64,000 bases of DNA from Paractinoplanes aksuensis. Lineage in GTDB: Bacteria > Actinomycetota > Actinomycetes > Mycobacteriales > Micromonosporaceae. This document shows positions 52,696-61,077 of the stretch, in pieces (the first letter of the stretch is position 1; every line of letters begins with the position of its first letter). The notes under the pieces were generated by a model. The model was not told the origin of the DNA, did no database searches, and was given only the letters and a program-made list of their open reading frames with translations. Made by a program: the position numbers and the translations under genes. Location of the stretch: positions 62,001 to 126,000 of the forward strand of contig NZ_JAMYJR010000009.1 in assembly GCF_024137025.1 (NCBI RefSeq), written 5' to 3'.

Positions 52696-52935
52696 ACCGG
52701 ATCACGCCCCGCGTCTTGCCCGTTCAGGGGATGTCTGACCGCCATCCGGCCTCTTCGCGCAGTACCCGCACCAACTACCCCTAAAAACACCTTCTGTCGG
52801 ATTGGGCGTACTGGCCGGACACCTTCCTGTCCGCTCACCGAAGGGCACCAGTCCACTCCAAGGAGCGACCAAGCCACTCCGCAGTCATCGACCGAAGTCG
52901 GCCGGGACCTCGACTGCTTTCGCCCGTCGGCACCC

Positions 52936-52974
52936 TGTGGATAACGAATCGAACGTGTCGCGCCCTGTGGACAA
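52936..52974 (-). promoter_or_regulatory. Pair of DnaA-box-like 9-mers
   Basis: On the minus strand TTATCCACA (52936-52944) and TTGTCCACA (52966-52974) are perfect forms of the DnaA box, 30 bases apart start to start. Confidence 0.55.
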
Positions 52975-53071
52975 GTTCGGCCCACCGGCTTGCCCGCCGT
53001 CTACCTTCTTCCCATGTCCCTTGGGAGGGCGGGGGAGGCGGTGGCACCCCGGCAAGATCGTTTCAAGGTGA

Positions 53072-53854
53072 TCAGGACAGCCTCGAGGCGACAGTGGCCA
53101 GCGTGGTGAAGCGCATCAGGAAACTTCCGCCTAGGGCGTCGACGGCGGCGCCCGTGGCGGACAGCAGCGCGGCCATCTCGTCGGCGGGCAGTGTGGTGAG
53201 CAGGCCCTGGGTCGGGAGTTGGTCGAGCCACTCGTCGCGCGTGTAGGTCCGCTCCCACTCGTAGGACCAGCGCTCGAAGGGCGAGAAGGTCCCGGTCGCC
53301 CGGGTCACCGCGTCGGCCTGGTCCACCAGCGCCGCATAGCCCTGGGCGGCCGAGACCGAACCCTGGTAGGCCGCGGCCATCCGGCTGCCGGGCATCAGGC
53401 GGTGGAAAACGTCGGCGAAAGCGGCGGCCGCCTCCGGGGCGGGCTGGCCGGCGTTCCAGAACAGCGCGAGGCGGCCGCCGGGGCGCAGCACGGACGCGGC
53501 CTTGGTCGCGCCCGCCTCGGGGTCGACCCAGTGCCAGGTCTGGCCGGCCACGACCGCGTCGAAGGTGCGGCCCCTGGGGTCCCATTGTTCGAAGGTCGCC
53601 ACCTCGACCTCGAAGCCGCTGTCGCGGGCGAAGGCGGCCATCCGCGGGTCGGGCTCAACTCCGGTTACGTGGGCGCCGGCGGCGCGGAGCTGGCGGGCGA
53701 CGATGCCGGTGCCGATGCCCACGTCGAGGACCTCGGGGGCGGCCAGGCGATTGATCAGGTCGGCCGGGTAACGGGGGCGGGTGCGGTCGTAGCGGTCACT
53801 GTCGACGCCGAACGACTCCGCCACGCGGCGCTCACGGAAGGGCTGAGTGGGCAT
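53072..53854 (-). CDS. Class I SAM-dependent methyltransferase
   Basis: 260 residues. Motif I VLDVGIGTGIVARQLRAAGAHVTGVEPDPRM, TFDAVVAGQTWHWVDPEAGATKAASVLRPGGRLALFWN (motif III region), typical of methyltransferases related to UbiE/Coq5-like and Rv-type small-molecule enzymes. Substrate unknown. The ATG lies inside the first of two TetR operator copies, so its translation start is directly under control of the divergent TetR protein. Confidence 0.87.
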   Translation of the reverse strand: MPTQPFRERRVAESFGVDSDRYDRTRPRYPADLINRLAAPEVLDVGIGTGIVARQLRAAGAHVTGVEPDPRMAAFARDSGFEVEVATFEQWDPRGRTFDAVVAGQTWHWVDPEAGATKAASVLRPGGRLALFWNAGQPAPEAAAAFADVFHRLMPGSRMAAAYQGSVSAAQGYAALVDQADAVTRATGTFSPFERWSYEWERTYTRDEWLDQLPTQGLLTTLPADEMAALLSATGAAVDALGGSFLMRFTTLATVASRLS

Positions 53855-53881
53855 GCGCCCACTCTAATGGGCAAGCGCCCA
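53846..53881. promoter_or_regulatory. Tandem TetR operators covering the methyltransferase start
   Basis: AGTGGGCATGCGCCCACT (53846-53863) and TGGGCAAGCGCCCA (53868-53881) share TGGGC-N4-GCCCA, 20 bases apart, two helical turns. The methyltransferase ATG (53852-53854) lies inside the first copy. They fill the 30-odd bases between the divergent genes. Confidence 0.7.
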
Positions 53882-53906
53882 CTCGTCGATGTGCGAGGCT
53901 GAGGGA

Positions 53907-54470
53907 GTGCCGACCGGAGTGGCGCTGCGCGACGTACGCCAGCAATTGTTCGACGCGGCCCAGCGCGTCCTGCTGAACGAGGGGCCGGGCGCCTTGACCA
54001 GCCGTGCGGTCACGGCCGAGGCCGGTTGCGCCAAGGGCGTGCTGCACCGGCACTTCGCCGACTTCGACGACTTCCTGGCCGAGCTGGTGCGCCGCCGCAT
54101 CGCCGGCTTCCAGGCCTGGGGCGCGACCATGTGCGAGACGGCCGGATCGGGGGCGGTCGACGAGAACATCGCCGACGTGCTGGCCCTGGTCTTCGACCGG
54201 GTCGGGCTGGGACTGACCGCCCTGATCCTGTCGCGCGACGACCTGCGCGCCCGCCTGGGCCCGAACGGCGTGCCGATGCTGACCGAAGCCACCGCCGTGC
54301 TCGCCGCCTATCTGACCGCCGAGCAGGCCCAGCATCGGGTGCCCGCCGACGCCGACGTCGGCCCTCAGGCGCTCGCTCTGGTCGGCGCGGCGCACCTGGC
54401 GCTCGCCGGCACCGGAGTCGTGGCCGGACAGGACGAGATCCGCCGACTGGTGGCGTCGATCTTGAGTTAG
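53907..54470 (+). CDS. TetR-family transcriptional regulator
   Basis: 187 residues from GTG 53907; ATG 53889 and GTG 53919 are alternatives since no ribosome binding site decides. HTH: LFDAAQRVLLNEGPGALTSRAVTAEAGCAKGVLHRHFADFDDFLAELV. The C-terminal half (about 70-187) is a TetR ligand domain. The protein most likely represses itself and the divergent methyltransferase through the tandem palindromes between them. Its stop overlaps the convergent NurA-like gene by four bases. Confidence 0.87.
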   Translation: MPTGVALRDVRQQLFDAAQRVLLNEGPGALTSRAVTAEAGCAKGVLHRHFADFDDFLAELVRRRIAGFQAWGATMCETAGSGAVDENIADVLALVFDRVGLGLTALILSRDDLRARLGPNGVPMLTEATAVLAAYLTAEQAQHRVPADADVGPQALALVGAAHLALAGTGVVAGQDEIRRLVASILS

Positions 54471-55438
54471 TTGAGGCGGGAGCGGGCGGTGGCCAGGGTC
54501 AGCGCCCGGTGCAGCACCCGGGAATCCCCCAGCAGGCCGCGCAGCCGCCGTTCCAGGCCGGCGATCGGCACCAGGTTCTGTGGCGCTCGCGGGTCCTTGT
54601 AGGCCGACGACGCGAACCGCGGCAGCGTCGCCCCCGAGATCTCGGCCAGCTCGATCGCCTCCTCGGGCGCGAGGTCGGGCGAGCACTCCACCCGCACGAT
54701 GCCCGACCACGGCGCCCCGGACGCCCCGGGCAGGCGCAGGTACCAGGACCAGCCGCCCCACACCGTGCCCAGGTGGAAGACCGGCGTCCGCTGGCCCGGC
54801 CGCAGCGACGTCACGACCGTGGTCAGCGCGGCCGGCAGGTACTGCTTCTGCTGCGTCTTGACGTACCCGATCGTGCGGGGCAGTTGCCGCCGGTTGCGCA
54901 GCGGCCCGTCCACCACGAGCAGGTCGCGGCCGTCGGAGCTGGTGTCGCGGGCCGAGGCCGAGATGTCGATCTCGAGTGCGGTCAGCGGGCCCTGCACGGC
55001 GGCGGGCAGCTTGCTGGCCTCGCCGGTGCCGTGGATGCGGTGCACCTCGTAGCGCACCGAGCCGGCCTGCACGTCCTCGGCCGACGGGCTCGCGGTGAAC
55101 AGCCCCCGGCCGACCCGCGCGCCGACCAGTTCGGCCGCGCCCCGGGCCAGGTCGCACCGGACCACACCGGCCGCGTACGAGGCGGCCAGCCCGGCGTACG
55201 ACGTCCCGTCCTCCTCGGCCGTCCACAGCCCGGCGTCGTTGCGCCGCACCCCGTCGACCAGGAAGACGACGTCGGGGCAGCGCACCGACGACGAGACGTC
55301 GATCGGCGCCCACTCGGCCGCCGGCACCTCGACGTCGGTGTCGACCTGGGCGCTGCTGGCCGAGGCCGGACCGTCCCCGCCCTCGGCGCCACCCTCGAAC
55401 GACGAGCCGTAGGACGGATCCCACGCGTCCACGTACAT
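54467..55438 (-). CDS. nurA: NurA-domain nuclease
   Basis: 323 residues from ATG 55438. The protein begins MYVDAWDPSYGSSFE, with the two conserved acidic blocks of NurA: DVVFLVDGVRRND near residue 55 and DLLVVDGPLRNRRQLPRTIGYVKTQQKQYLP near 172-195; SWYLRLPG and FASSAYKDPRAPQNLVPIAGLE complete the C-terminal part. NurA is a Mn-dependent 5'-3' nuclease that partners the HerA helicase in archaea for DNA-end resection. Here the HerA-like ATPase gene lies in the same run with SbcC and SbcD, supporting the call. It starts five bases after SbcC. Confidence 0.8.
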   Translation of the reverse strand: MYVDAWDPSYGSSFEGGAEGGDGPASASSAQVDTDVEVPAAEWAPIDVSSSVRCPDVVFLVDGVRRNDAGLWTAEEDGTSYAGLAASYAAGVVRCDLARGAAELVGARVGRGLFTASPSAEDVQAGSVRYEVHRIHGTGEASKLPAAVQGPLTALEIDISASARDTSSDGRDLLVVDGPLRNRRQLPRTIGYVKTQQKQYLPAALTTVVTSLRPGQRTPVFHLGTVWGGWSWYLRLPGASGAPWSGIVRVECSPDLAPEEAIELAEISGATLPRFASSAYKDPRAPQNLVPIAGLERRLRGLLGDSRVLHRALTLATARSRLN

Positions 55439-55443
55439 GCTGG

Positions 55444-57930
55444 TCAAAGGCCCACCCTCGTCACGTGCGCGGTCCGCGCGTCCTTGTGCACCTCGAACCG
55501 CACCGGCACCCGCTCGGCCAGCGCGTTGACATGGGTGACCACGCCGACCATGCGGTCGCCGCGCGCGGCCAGGTTCTCGAGCGTCGCCGCCACCACGTCC
55601 AGCGTGGCCGCGTCGAGGGTGCCGAAGCCCTCGTCGAGCACGATCGACTCGAGGCTGGCGGCCGTGGTCGACATGCCGGCCAGCTGCTCGGACAGCGCGA
55701 GGGCCAGGGCCAGCGAGGCCTGGAAGGTCTCGCCGCCGCTCAGGGTGCGCACCCCGCGCCGCAGCCCGGCGTCGTGGTGGTCGATCACGAAGAACTCGCC
55801 CTTGTCGTGGATCAGGTCGTACTGCCCGCCGGTCAGCTCGCGCAGGATCCGCGACGCGCCGTCGACGAGCAGGTCGAGCGCCTCTTCCAGCAGCCAGCGC
55901 TCGAAGTTGTTGGCCCGCAGGTGCCCGGCCAGCGACTTGGCCACCCGCATCTCGCGCTGCAGCGTCATCCGCTGCTCGGTGAGCTCGTGGGCCTGCTCGC
56001 GCCGGTCGACCAGCCGTTGCAGTGCGGCCTCGGACCGTTCGGCGGTGATCGCGGCCGCGCGGATCAGCGAGGACTCGTCGGAGGCGGGCACGGCCACCCC
56101 GGCCGCAGTGAACAGGGCCGCGATTTCTTGCTGGGCGGCGACCGTGGTGCGGTGGGCCGAGGCCACCGTGCCCTCGGCCTCGTCGCGGGCGGTGGCCCGC
56201 TCGGCGGCCAGGCCCGCGGCCCACTCGACCAGCAGGGCCCACGCCCCGGCCAGGTCGTCGCGGTCGGCCGGCGGCGGCGAGAAGCGCGCGACCTGATCCC
56301 GTACGGTGTCGAACTCCCGCCAGGCCGAGCGCTGCCTGTCCTCGGCGGCGATCACCGCGGCCTGGGCCTGCCGGTTGGCCGACCGGGCCGTCCGCACGGC
56401 CGCGCCCGCCTGGTCGAGCTGCTTCTGAAACCGGTCGATCTCGGCCAGCTGCCGGCGCAGCGCCTCGACCCCGGGCGACTCGGCCACCGCGGTCCGCGCC
56501 TCGGCCAGCCGGGTCAGGTGGTGCTCGTGCTGGGCCCGCTTGCGTTCCAGGTTGCTCTCGAGCTTGCGGGCGACGGCGTCCCGCTGCTGCCACGCCTTCT
56601 CGGCGATCTCGGCGGCCGCCCGCGCGGCCTTGCCACTGGTCTCGGCCGCGCGCACGGCCGATTCCTCGGACACCGGAGGCACGGTGGTCACGGTCTGCTC
56701 GCACACCGGGCAGTGGTCGCCCGCGGCCAGATGCGCGCGCAGGGCCGAGGCCCGGTCGATGCGCTGGGCCTCGGTGTAGTCGAGCCGGGCCTGTTCGAGC
56801 AGCTGGACGGCGCCGACCTGGGCGCTGTGGGCGATCTCGGCCGAGGCCGCGGCGTCCTTGTGCTCGACCTCGGCCACTGACACCTCGCCGGCGAACCAGT
56901 CGGCCTGCCCGACCAGTTTCTCGAGCTCGGCGTGCCGGTCGAGCATGAGGTTGAGCGACCCGGCGTCCCCGGAGGCCGCGAGCTCGCCGCGCAGCTTCTC
57001 TTCCTTTTCCTCCGCTGCGCGGACCTCATCCGCGGTCTGAGCGGCGGTCGCCCTCGCAGCGGCGGTCACTCCGGCCGTTTCCACGCTGGCCGCGGGCGTA
57101 CGTACGGAGGAGAGCAGCCGGACTTCAGCGTCCAGAGCGTCCCGGGCCGAAGCCGCCTCGGCCTCGGCCGCACGCTTGGCTCGCAGCCCGGGCACGGCCG
57201 CCTCGACCGCAGCGGTGAGTTCCCGCATGCGGGCGACGTGCTGCTCGGCCGCCTCGACGGCCTCGTCGGTCGCGTCGGCCAGGGCGCCCAGGTTCTGGTC
57301 GACCACGGCCAGCTTGCCCTCGGCGGTCTGGGCCCGGCCGGTGGCCCGGGTCTGCACCTCTTCGTAGACGTGCAGGCCGAGCAGGTTGACCAGGATCTGC
57401 TGCCGGGTGGCCGGCTTGGCGTGCAGGAAGTCGGCGAACTGGCCCTGCGGCAGCACGACACAGCTGGTGAACTGCTCGAACGGCAGGCCGACGGCGTCGA
57501 GCACGGCCTGGTCCATCTCGGCCGGGGTGCCCGCCAGCACCTCGCCCAGGTCGTCCAGGTCCATACCGGTGTCGAGCTTGGACACGTCGAAGCCGGGCGG
57601 CATGAGCTGCAGGCCGGCGCCCGCGGTCTTGACGTTGCCGCGGCCGTCGCGCCGGACGACCCGGGTCGCCACGTACCGGTCACCGGCCGACTCGAAGACG
57701 AGCCGGACCCGGGCCTCGGTGGCCGAGGGGGCGAGCGCATTGCCGATGCCGCGGCTGCCGCCCCAGCGCGGGACGGTGCCGTACAGCGCGAAGGTGACCG
57801 CGTCGAGGACCGTCGACTTGCCCGAGCCGGTCGGCCCGACCAGCGCGAAGTAGTCGGCGTCGGTGAAGTCGACGCTCGTCTCGTCCCGGAAGACGGTGAA
57901 CCCGGCCATGTCCAACCTGATCGGTCTCAT
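55444..57930 (-). CDS. sbcC: SbcC (Rad50-like) DNA repair ATPase
   Basis: 828 residues, shorter than the 1048 of E. coli SbcC because the coiled coils are short. Walker A GPTGSGKST (33-41), SSVVLPQGQFADFLHA region, long Ala/Glu-rich coiled coils, zinc hook CPVC near 407 (DHCPVCEQ), ABC signature LSGGETF and Walker B SIVLDEGFGTLD near the end. With SbcD it forms the structure-specific nuclease complex that cuts hairpins and processes blocked DNA ends. 70 bases separate it from the SbcD stop upstream on this strand; that spacer has a GCTTCGCTCGC-type repeat. Confidence 0.95.
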   Translation of the reverse strand: MRPIRLDMAGFTVFRDETSVDFTDADYFALVGPTGSGKSTVLDAVTFALYGTVPRWGGSRGIGNALAPSATEARVRLVFESAGDRYVATRVVRRDGRGNVKTAGAGLQLMPPGFDVSKLDTGMDLDDLGEVLAGTPAEMDQAVLDAVGLPFEQFTSCVVLPQGQFADFLHAKPATRQQILVNLLGLHVYEEVQTRATGRAQTAEGKLAVVDQNLGALADATDEAVEAAEQHVARMRELTAAVEAAVPGLRAKRAAEAEAASARDALDAEVRLLSSVRTPAASVETAGVTAAARATAAQTADEVRAAEEKEEKLRGELAASGDAGSLNLMLDRHAELEKLVGQADWFAGEVSVAEVEHKDAAASAEIAHSAQVGAVQLLEQARLDYTEAQRIDRASALRAHLAAGDHCPVCEQTVTTVPPVSEESAVRAAETSGKAARAAAEIAEKAWQQRDAVARKLESNLERKRAQHEHHLTRLAEARTAVAESPGVEALRRQLAEIDRFQKQLDQAGAAVRTARSANRQAQAAVIAAEDRQRSAWREFDTVRDQVARFSPPPADRDDLAGAWALLVEWAAGLAAERATARDEAEGTVASAHRTTVAAQQEIAALFTAAGVAVPASDESSLIRAAAITAERSEAALQRLVDRREQAHELTEQRMTLQREMRVAKSLAGHLRANNFERWLLEEALDLLVDGASRILRELTGGQYDLIHDKGEFFVIDHHDAGLRRGVRTLSGGETFQASLALALALSEQLAGMSTTAASLESIVLDEGFGTLDAATLDVVAATLENLAARGDRMVGVVTHVNALAERVPVRFEVHKDARTAHVTRVGL

Positions 57931-58000
57931 GATCCGTCTCCGCTTCGCTCCGCCGAACCAGAGCCCTGGCCACTGAGCTTTCTGCGCTCGCTTCGCTCGC

Positions 58001-59152
58001 TCATGAGTGGGTGCTCACCTCGTCGTACAGCTCGTCGAAGAGTTCGCGGACGCCGTCGTCGGCGTTGTCGCGACTGTCCAGGTAGTCGCCGAAGAGTTCC
58101 CGCGGCGACCGACCGGCCCGCTGTGCCATGCGCTCCCCCGCCCGGTCGGGCATCATCTCGGGGTCGATCCGCACCTCGAGGGCGTTGGGCAACAGCTCCT
58201 GCACGTCCTCGCGGAGGCCGACCCGTGGCTTCTCGCGCACGAGGACACGGAGCCAGGCGTCCGGAAGGTTCACCGTGGCGAGTTGTTCGAGCGTGCCGCG
58301 GACCGTGCGCAGCGCGATCGCCCCGGTGATCGGCACGTCACGGACCCGGGCCGCCTTGTCCACCGCGACATCGACGATCGCCACCGACGACACGTTCTCT
58401 TCCTCGCCGAAGTCGATCGCCAGCGGGCTGCCGCTGTAGCGGGTCGGGCAGGGCGAAATGACCTGCTGGGCCCGGTGCAGGTGGCCCAGCGCGACGTAGT
58501 GGGCGTTGGTCGGGAAGACCGTGGCCGGCACGGCGTACCCCATGATCGTGTGCGCCTCGCGCTCACCGCCACCGGCCGAGGCGCCGACGATCGTCAGGTG
58601 GGCGGTGAGCAGGTTGACCACGCCGGGCTGGTCGAACTTGTCGCTGAGCCGCGCGATCAGCCGGGCGATGTGATCGGCGTACGTCTGATTGGCCTCGGCC
58701 GCGGTCAGCTCGTACATCTCGGCGGCCCGGATGGCGTAGCGCTGGGACAGGAACGGCAGCGTCATGAGCTGCCACTTCTCGCCGTCGGCGGTCTCACCGG
58801 TGATCAGCAGCTCGTCGGCCTTGTCGCGCACGGCGCCGCGCAGCACGATGCCGGCCGCCTCGGCCCACGGGCGCAGCGCGTCGAGGGCGGGGCCGTTGTC
58901 GTGGTTGCCGCCGATCGCCACCACCTGGGCGCCGGTGTTGCGCAGCGCGGTCAGGGCCCGGGTGACCACCCGCGTCGCGTCGGCCGTGGGGGCCGCCGTG
59001 TCGTAGAGGTCACCGGCGATGATCACCAGGTCGGGCCGCTCGGCCCGGGCCACCTCGACCACCTGGGCCAGCACACGGATGTGCTCGTCGTGCCGGCCGC
59101 GGCCCTTGAGGACCTTGCCGACGTGCCAGTCGGACGTGTGCAGGATGCGCAT
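58001..59152 (-). CDS. sbcD: SbcD (Mre11-like) nuclease
   Basis: 383 residues. Calcineurin-type phosphoesterase motifs: DWH at 8-10 (HTSDWHVGK), IIAGDLYDT, GGNHDNG, the AHLTIVG His, and GHLHRAQQ. These are the manganese ligands of Mre11/SbcD. The C-terminal part (about 290-383) is the capping domain. It works with SbcC as an exo/endonuclease on DNA ends and hairpins. It is second in the run HerA-SbcD-SbcC-NurA (nine-base gap from the HerA gene). Confidence 0.95.
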   Translation of the reverse strand: MRILHTSDWHVGKVLKGRGRHDEHIRVLAQVVEVARAERPDLVIIAGDLYDTAAPTADATRVVTRALTALRNTGAQVVAIGGNHDNGPALDALRPWAEAAGIVLRGAVRDKADELLITGETADGEKWQLMTLPFLSQRYAIRAAEMYELTAAEANQTYADHIARLIARLSDKFDQPGVVNLLTAHLTIVGASAGGGEREAHTIMGYAVPATVFPTNAHYVALGHLHRAQQVISPCPTRYSGSPLAIDFGEEENVSSVAIVDVAVDKAARVRDVPITGAIALRTVRGTLEQLATVNLPDAWLRVLVREKPRVGLREDVQELLPNALEVRIDPEMMPDRAGERMAQRAGRSPRELFGDYLDSRDNADDGVRELFDELYDEVSTHS

Positions 59153-59161
59153 CGCGGAACC

Positions 59162-60910
59162 TTAGAACGGAATGTCGTCGTCGGACGAGCCGCCGCGGCT
59201 GCCCACGACGGCGAACGGATCGGCCCCCTGCACGATGGACTTCATCGTGTCGGCGGGCGGCGGGCCGGACTCGGACTTGCGGGTGGCCCAGGCCGGGAAC
59301 GGGAACTCGACGCACAGCGGCACCGGGATGTCGGGCTGGTTGACGAACATCGTGCCCGGGCGGGCCAGCAGCGCCCGTTGCCGCATGGCCGGCGGCAGGA
59401 ACCCGTACTCGGGCCGGGCCGCCTCGGCCGGGTCGAGCCGGCCGACCACCCGGATGGCCGAGTTGGTCACGATGCGCCGCTCGACCTCGCTGGCCGTCTG
59501 CTGGGCGCCGATCAGGATGACCCCGAGCGACCGGCCACGCTCGGCGATGTCGAGCAGCACCTCTTTGATCGGGGAGCTGCCCTCGCGCGGGGCGTACTTG
59601 TTGAGCTCGTCCAGCACGACGAAGAGCAGCGGGCGGCCGGTGCCGGCCTTCTCTTTCTCCTCGAACTCGGTCTTGAGCGTCACGCCGACCACGAACCGCT
59701 GGGCGCGGTCGGGCAGGTTGTGCAGGTCGACCACCGTGACCTGGGCCGACTCGGCCGTCTTGATCTGGTGGGGGCGGCGCTGGGCCAGGTCGCCGCGGAT
59801 CAGCCGGGCCAGGTCGCGCTTGCTGCCGATGAGCCGGCGGGCGAACGCGTTGACCGTGCCCATGTTGACCGCCGAGCCGGCCCAGGTCGACCGGGTCTCG
59901 TCGTCGGTGAGCTGCTCGACGATGTGGTCGACCAGATCGCCGTACGAGCCGATCCGCTTGCCGTCGATGCTGATGCCCCCCTCGGCGGGCACGGCGTAGC
60001 GGTTGAGGTGGGCGGTCACCGAGTGGACGACCATCGTGTACTGCTGGCGCTCGTCGTCGGCGTCGGCGAACACGTACGGCAGCAGCCGCTTGTCGCAGAA
60101 CTCCTCGAGCGTCCAATAGAACGAGTCGACACCGGTGAGCCGGCTGCTCACATCGGGCGCGCCGGAGGAGTCGCCCGCGCGGGGCGGCGCATAGACCCGT
60201 ACGTCGGAAAAGGGGGTGGCCGGCAGCTCGAGCAGCTTGTAATTGGCCCGGGTGGCCTCGTCGAGCTTGGTGTTGGGGTGGTCGAGGAACAGCAGGTCCT
60301 CACCCTTGACGTTGAAGATCAGCGCGCGGGCGTTGGCGCCGTCGGCCCCGAGCTGACCCGACCGGAACACCGAGTAGAGCAGGAACGTCGCGAAGCTGGT
60401 CTTGGTGGCCACGCCGGAGATGCCGCTGATCGACACGTGGGCGCCGCGGGTGCCGTCGAGGAAGTCGGCATTGAGGAACACGGGCACCCCGTCGCGCCCG
60501 GTGCCCATCGGGATGCGCCGGTCCATCCGGTCGAAGTGCAGAGCGGCGTCGCGGGCCTCGCCGGTCGCCCGGTGCACGACGGCGCCGGGTGCGGGCGGCA
60601 CGTACAGCTCGGGGTCGACCCGGGTCGTGGTGATCTCGGCCGCCTCTTGCACCAGGGCGGGCAGGGTGCCCTCGGCGATGGCGAACACGTCGGAGTCGAA
60701 CTGCGCCCCCTCGTGCCGGGCCCGCACCTGCGTCACCACCCCGGCGATCGTGACCGGTTCGCGGTCCGGCAGATCACGCTGGGTGACCACGACATCGTCC
60801 AGCTGTAAATAGCTGCCCGGGGTCACGGCCGTCCAGAACTGAAGCGGCGTCGCGTCGGCTGTACCTAGCACCCGCCCGACGGGGGAAGTTTCGTCAGACA
60901 CGCCGATCAT
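59162..60910 (-). CDS. herA: HerA-family ATPase (bacterial type)
   Basis: 582 residues from ATG 60910. N-terminal HAS-barrel-like domain (about 10-135: VGRVLGTADATPLQFWTAVTPGSYLQLDDVV), then the RecA-like ATPase core: P-loop at about 162-172 reads SGISGVATKTSF, Walker B LLFVVLDELNKYAPR near 432, sensor-like GAQQTASEVERRIVTNSAIRVVG. HerA is a hexameric DNA translocase acting with NurA. The usual GK-T/S of the P-loop is TK-T here, so nucleotide binding may be unusual although related bacterial ATPases share it. Upstream region has a pair of DnaA boxes at 60961-61001. Confidence 0.82.
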   Translation of the reverse strand: MIGVSDETSPVGRVLGTADATPLQFWTAVTPGSYLQLDDVVVTQRDLPDREPVTIAGVVTQVRARHEGAQFDSDVFAIAEGTLPALVQEAAEITTTRVDPELYVPPAPGAVVHRATGEARDAALHFDRMDRRIPMGTGRDGVPVFLNADFLDGTRGAHVSISGISGVATKTSFATFLLYSVFRSGQLGADGANARALIFNVKGEDLLFLDHPNTKLDEATRANYKLLELPATPFSDVRVYAPPRAGDSSGAPDVSSRLTGVDSFYWTLEEFCDKRLLPYVFADADDERQQYTMVVHSVTAHLNRYAVPAEGGISIDGKRIGSYGDLVDHIVEQLTDDETRSTWAGSAVNMGTVNAFARRLIGSKRDLARLIRGDLAQRRPHQIKTAESAQVTVVDLHNLPDRAQRFVVGVTLKTEFEEKEKAGTGRPLLFVVLDELNKYAPREGSSPIKEVLLDIAERGRSLGVILIGAQQTASEVERRIVTNSAIRVVGRLDPAEAARPEYGFLPPAMRQRALLARPGTMFVNQPDIPVPLCVEFPFPAWATRKSESGPPPADTMKSIVQGADPFAVVGSRGGSSDDDIPF

Positions 60911-60960
60911 CGTGCACCAGGGGTACGACAAAACTCGCATCCGCCGGGGGTTGGCACGAG

Positions 60961-61001
60961 TTGTCCACAACTTCTAGTGCTCATACACAGAGTTATCCAC
61001 A
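60961..61001 (+). promoter_or_regulatory. Pair of DnaA-box-like 9-mers
   Basis: TTGTCCACA (60961-60969) and TTATCCACA (60993-61001), both perfect, lie 32 bases apart in the spacer upstream of the HerA gene and downstream of the reductase gene. Confidence 0.55.
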
Positions 61002-61077
61002 AGATCTTGGTTCGATGGTGGAGGCGCGCCCATCAATGAACCAATGTGAGCCGATCGGCCAACAGCCGGGTGACCGG

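Larger units (their letters stand above)
52373..53071. other. 699-base intergenic region
   Basis: No gene is supported here. It holds the sigma-factor promoter area (near 52373-52500), a CebR-like palindrome at 52682-52695, and a pair of DnaA-box-like sequences at 52936-52974. Frames of some length exist but show no protein-like composition. Confidence 0.6.

Noticed and set aside
55444..57930. The Ala/Glu-rich coiled coil of SbcC as a separate SMC-like or fibrous gene.
   Set aside because: Walker A, zinc hook, signature and Walker B are all in the same frame, so it is one SbcC gene.
57931..58000. GCTTCGCTCGC-type repeats as a promoter or operator between SbcD and SbcC.
   Set aside because: Such GC-rich short repeats are widespread filler in actinobacterial spacers; no promoter hexamers were seen.
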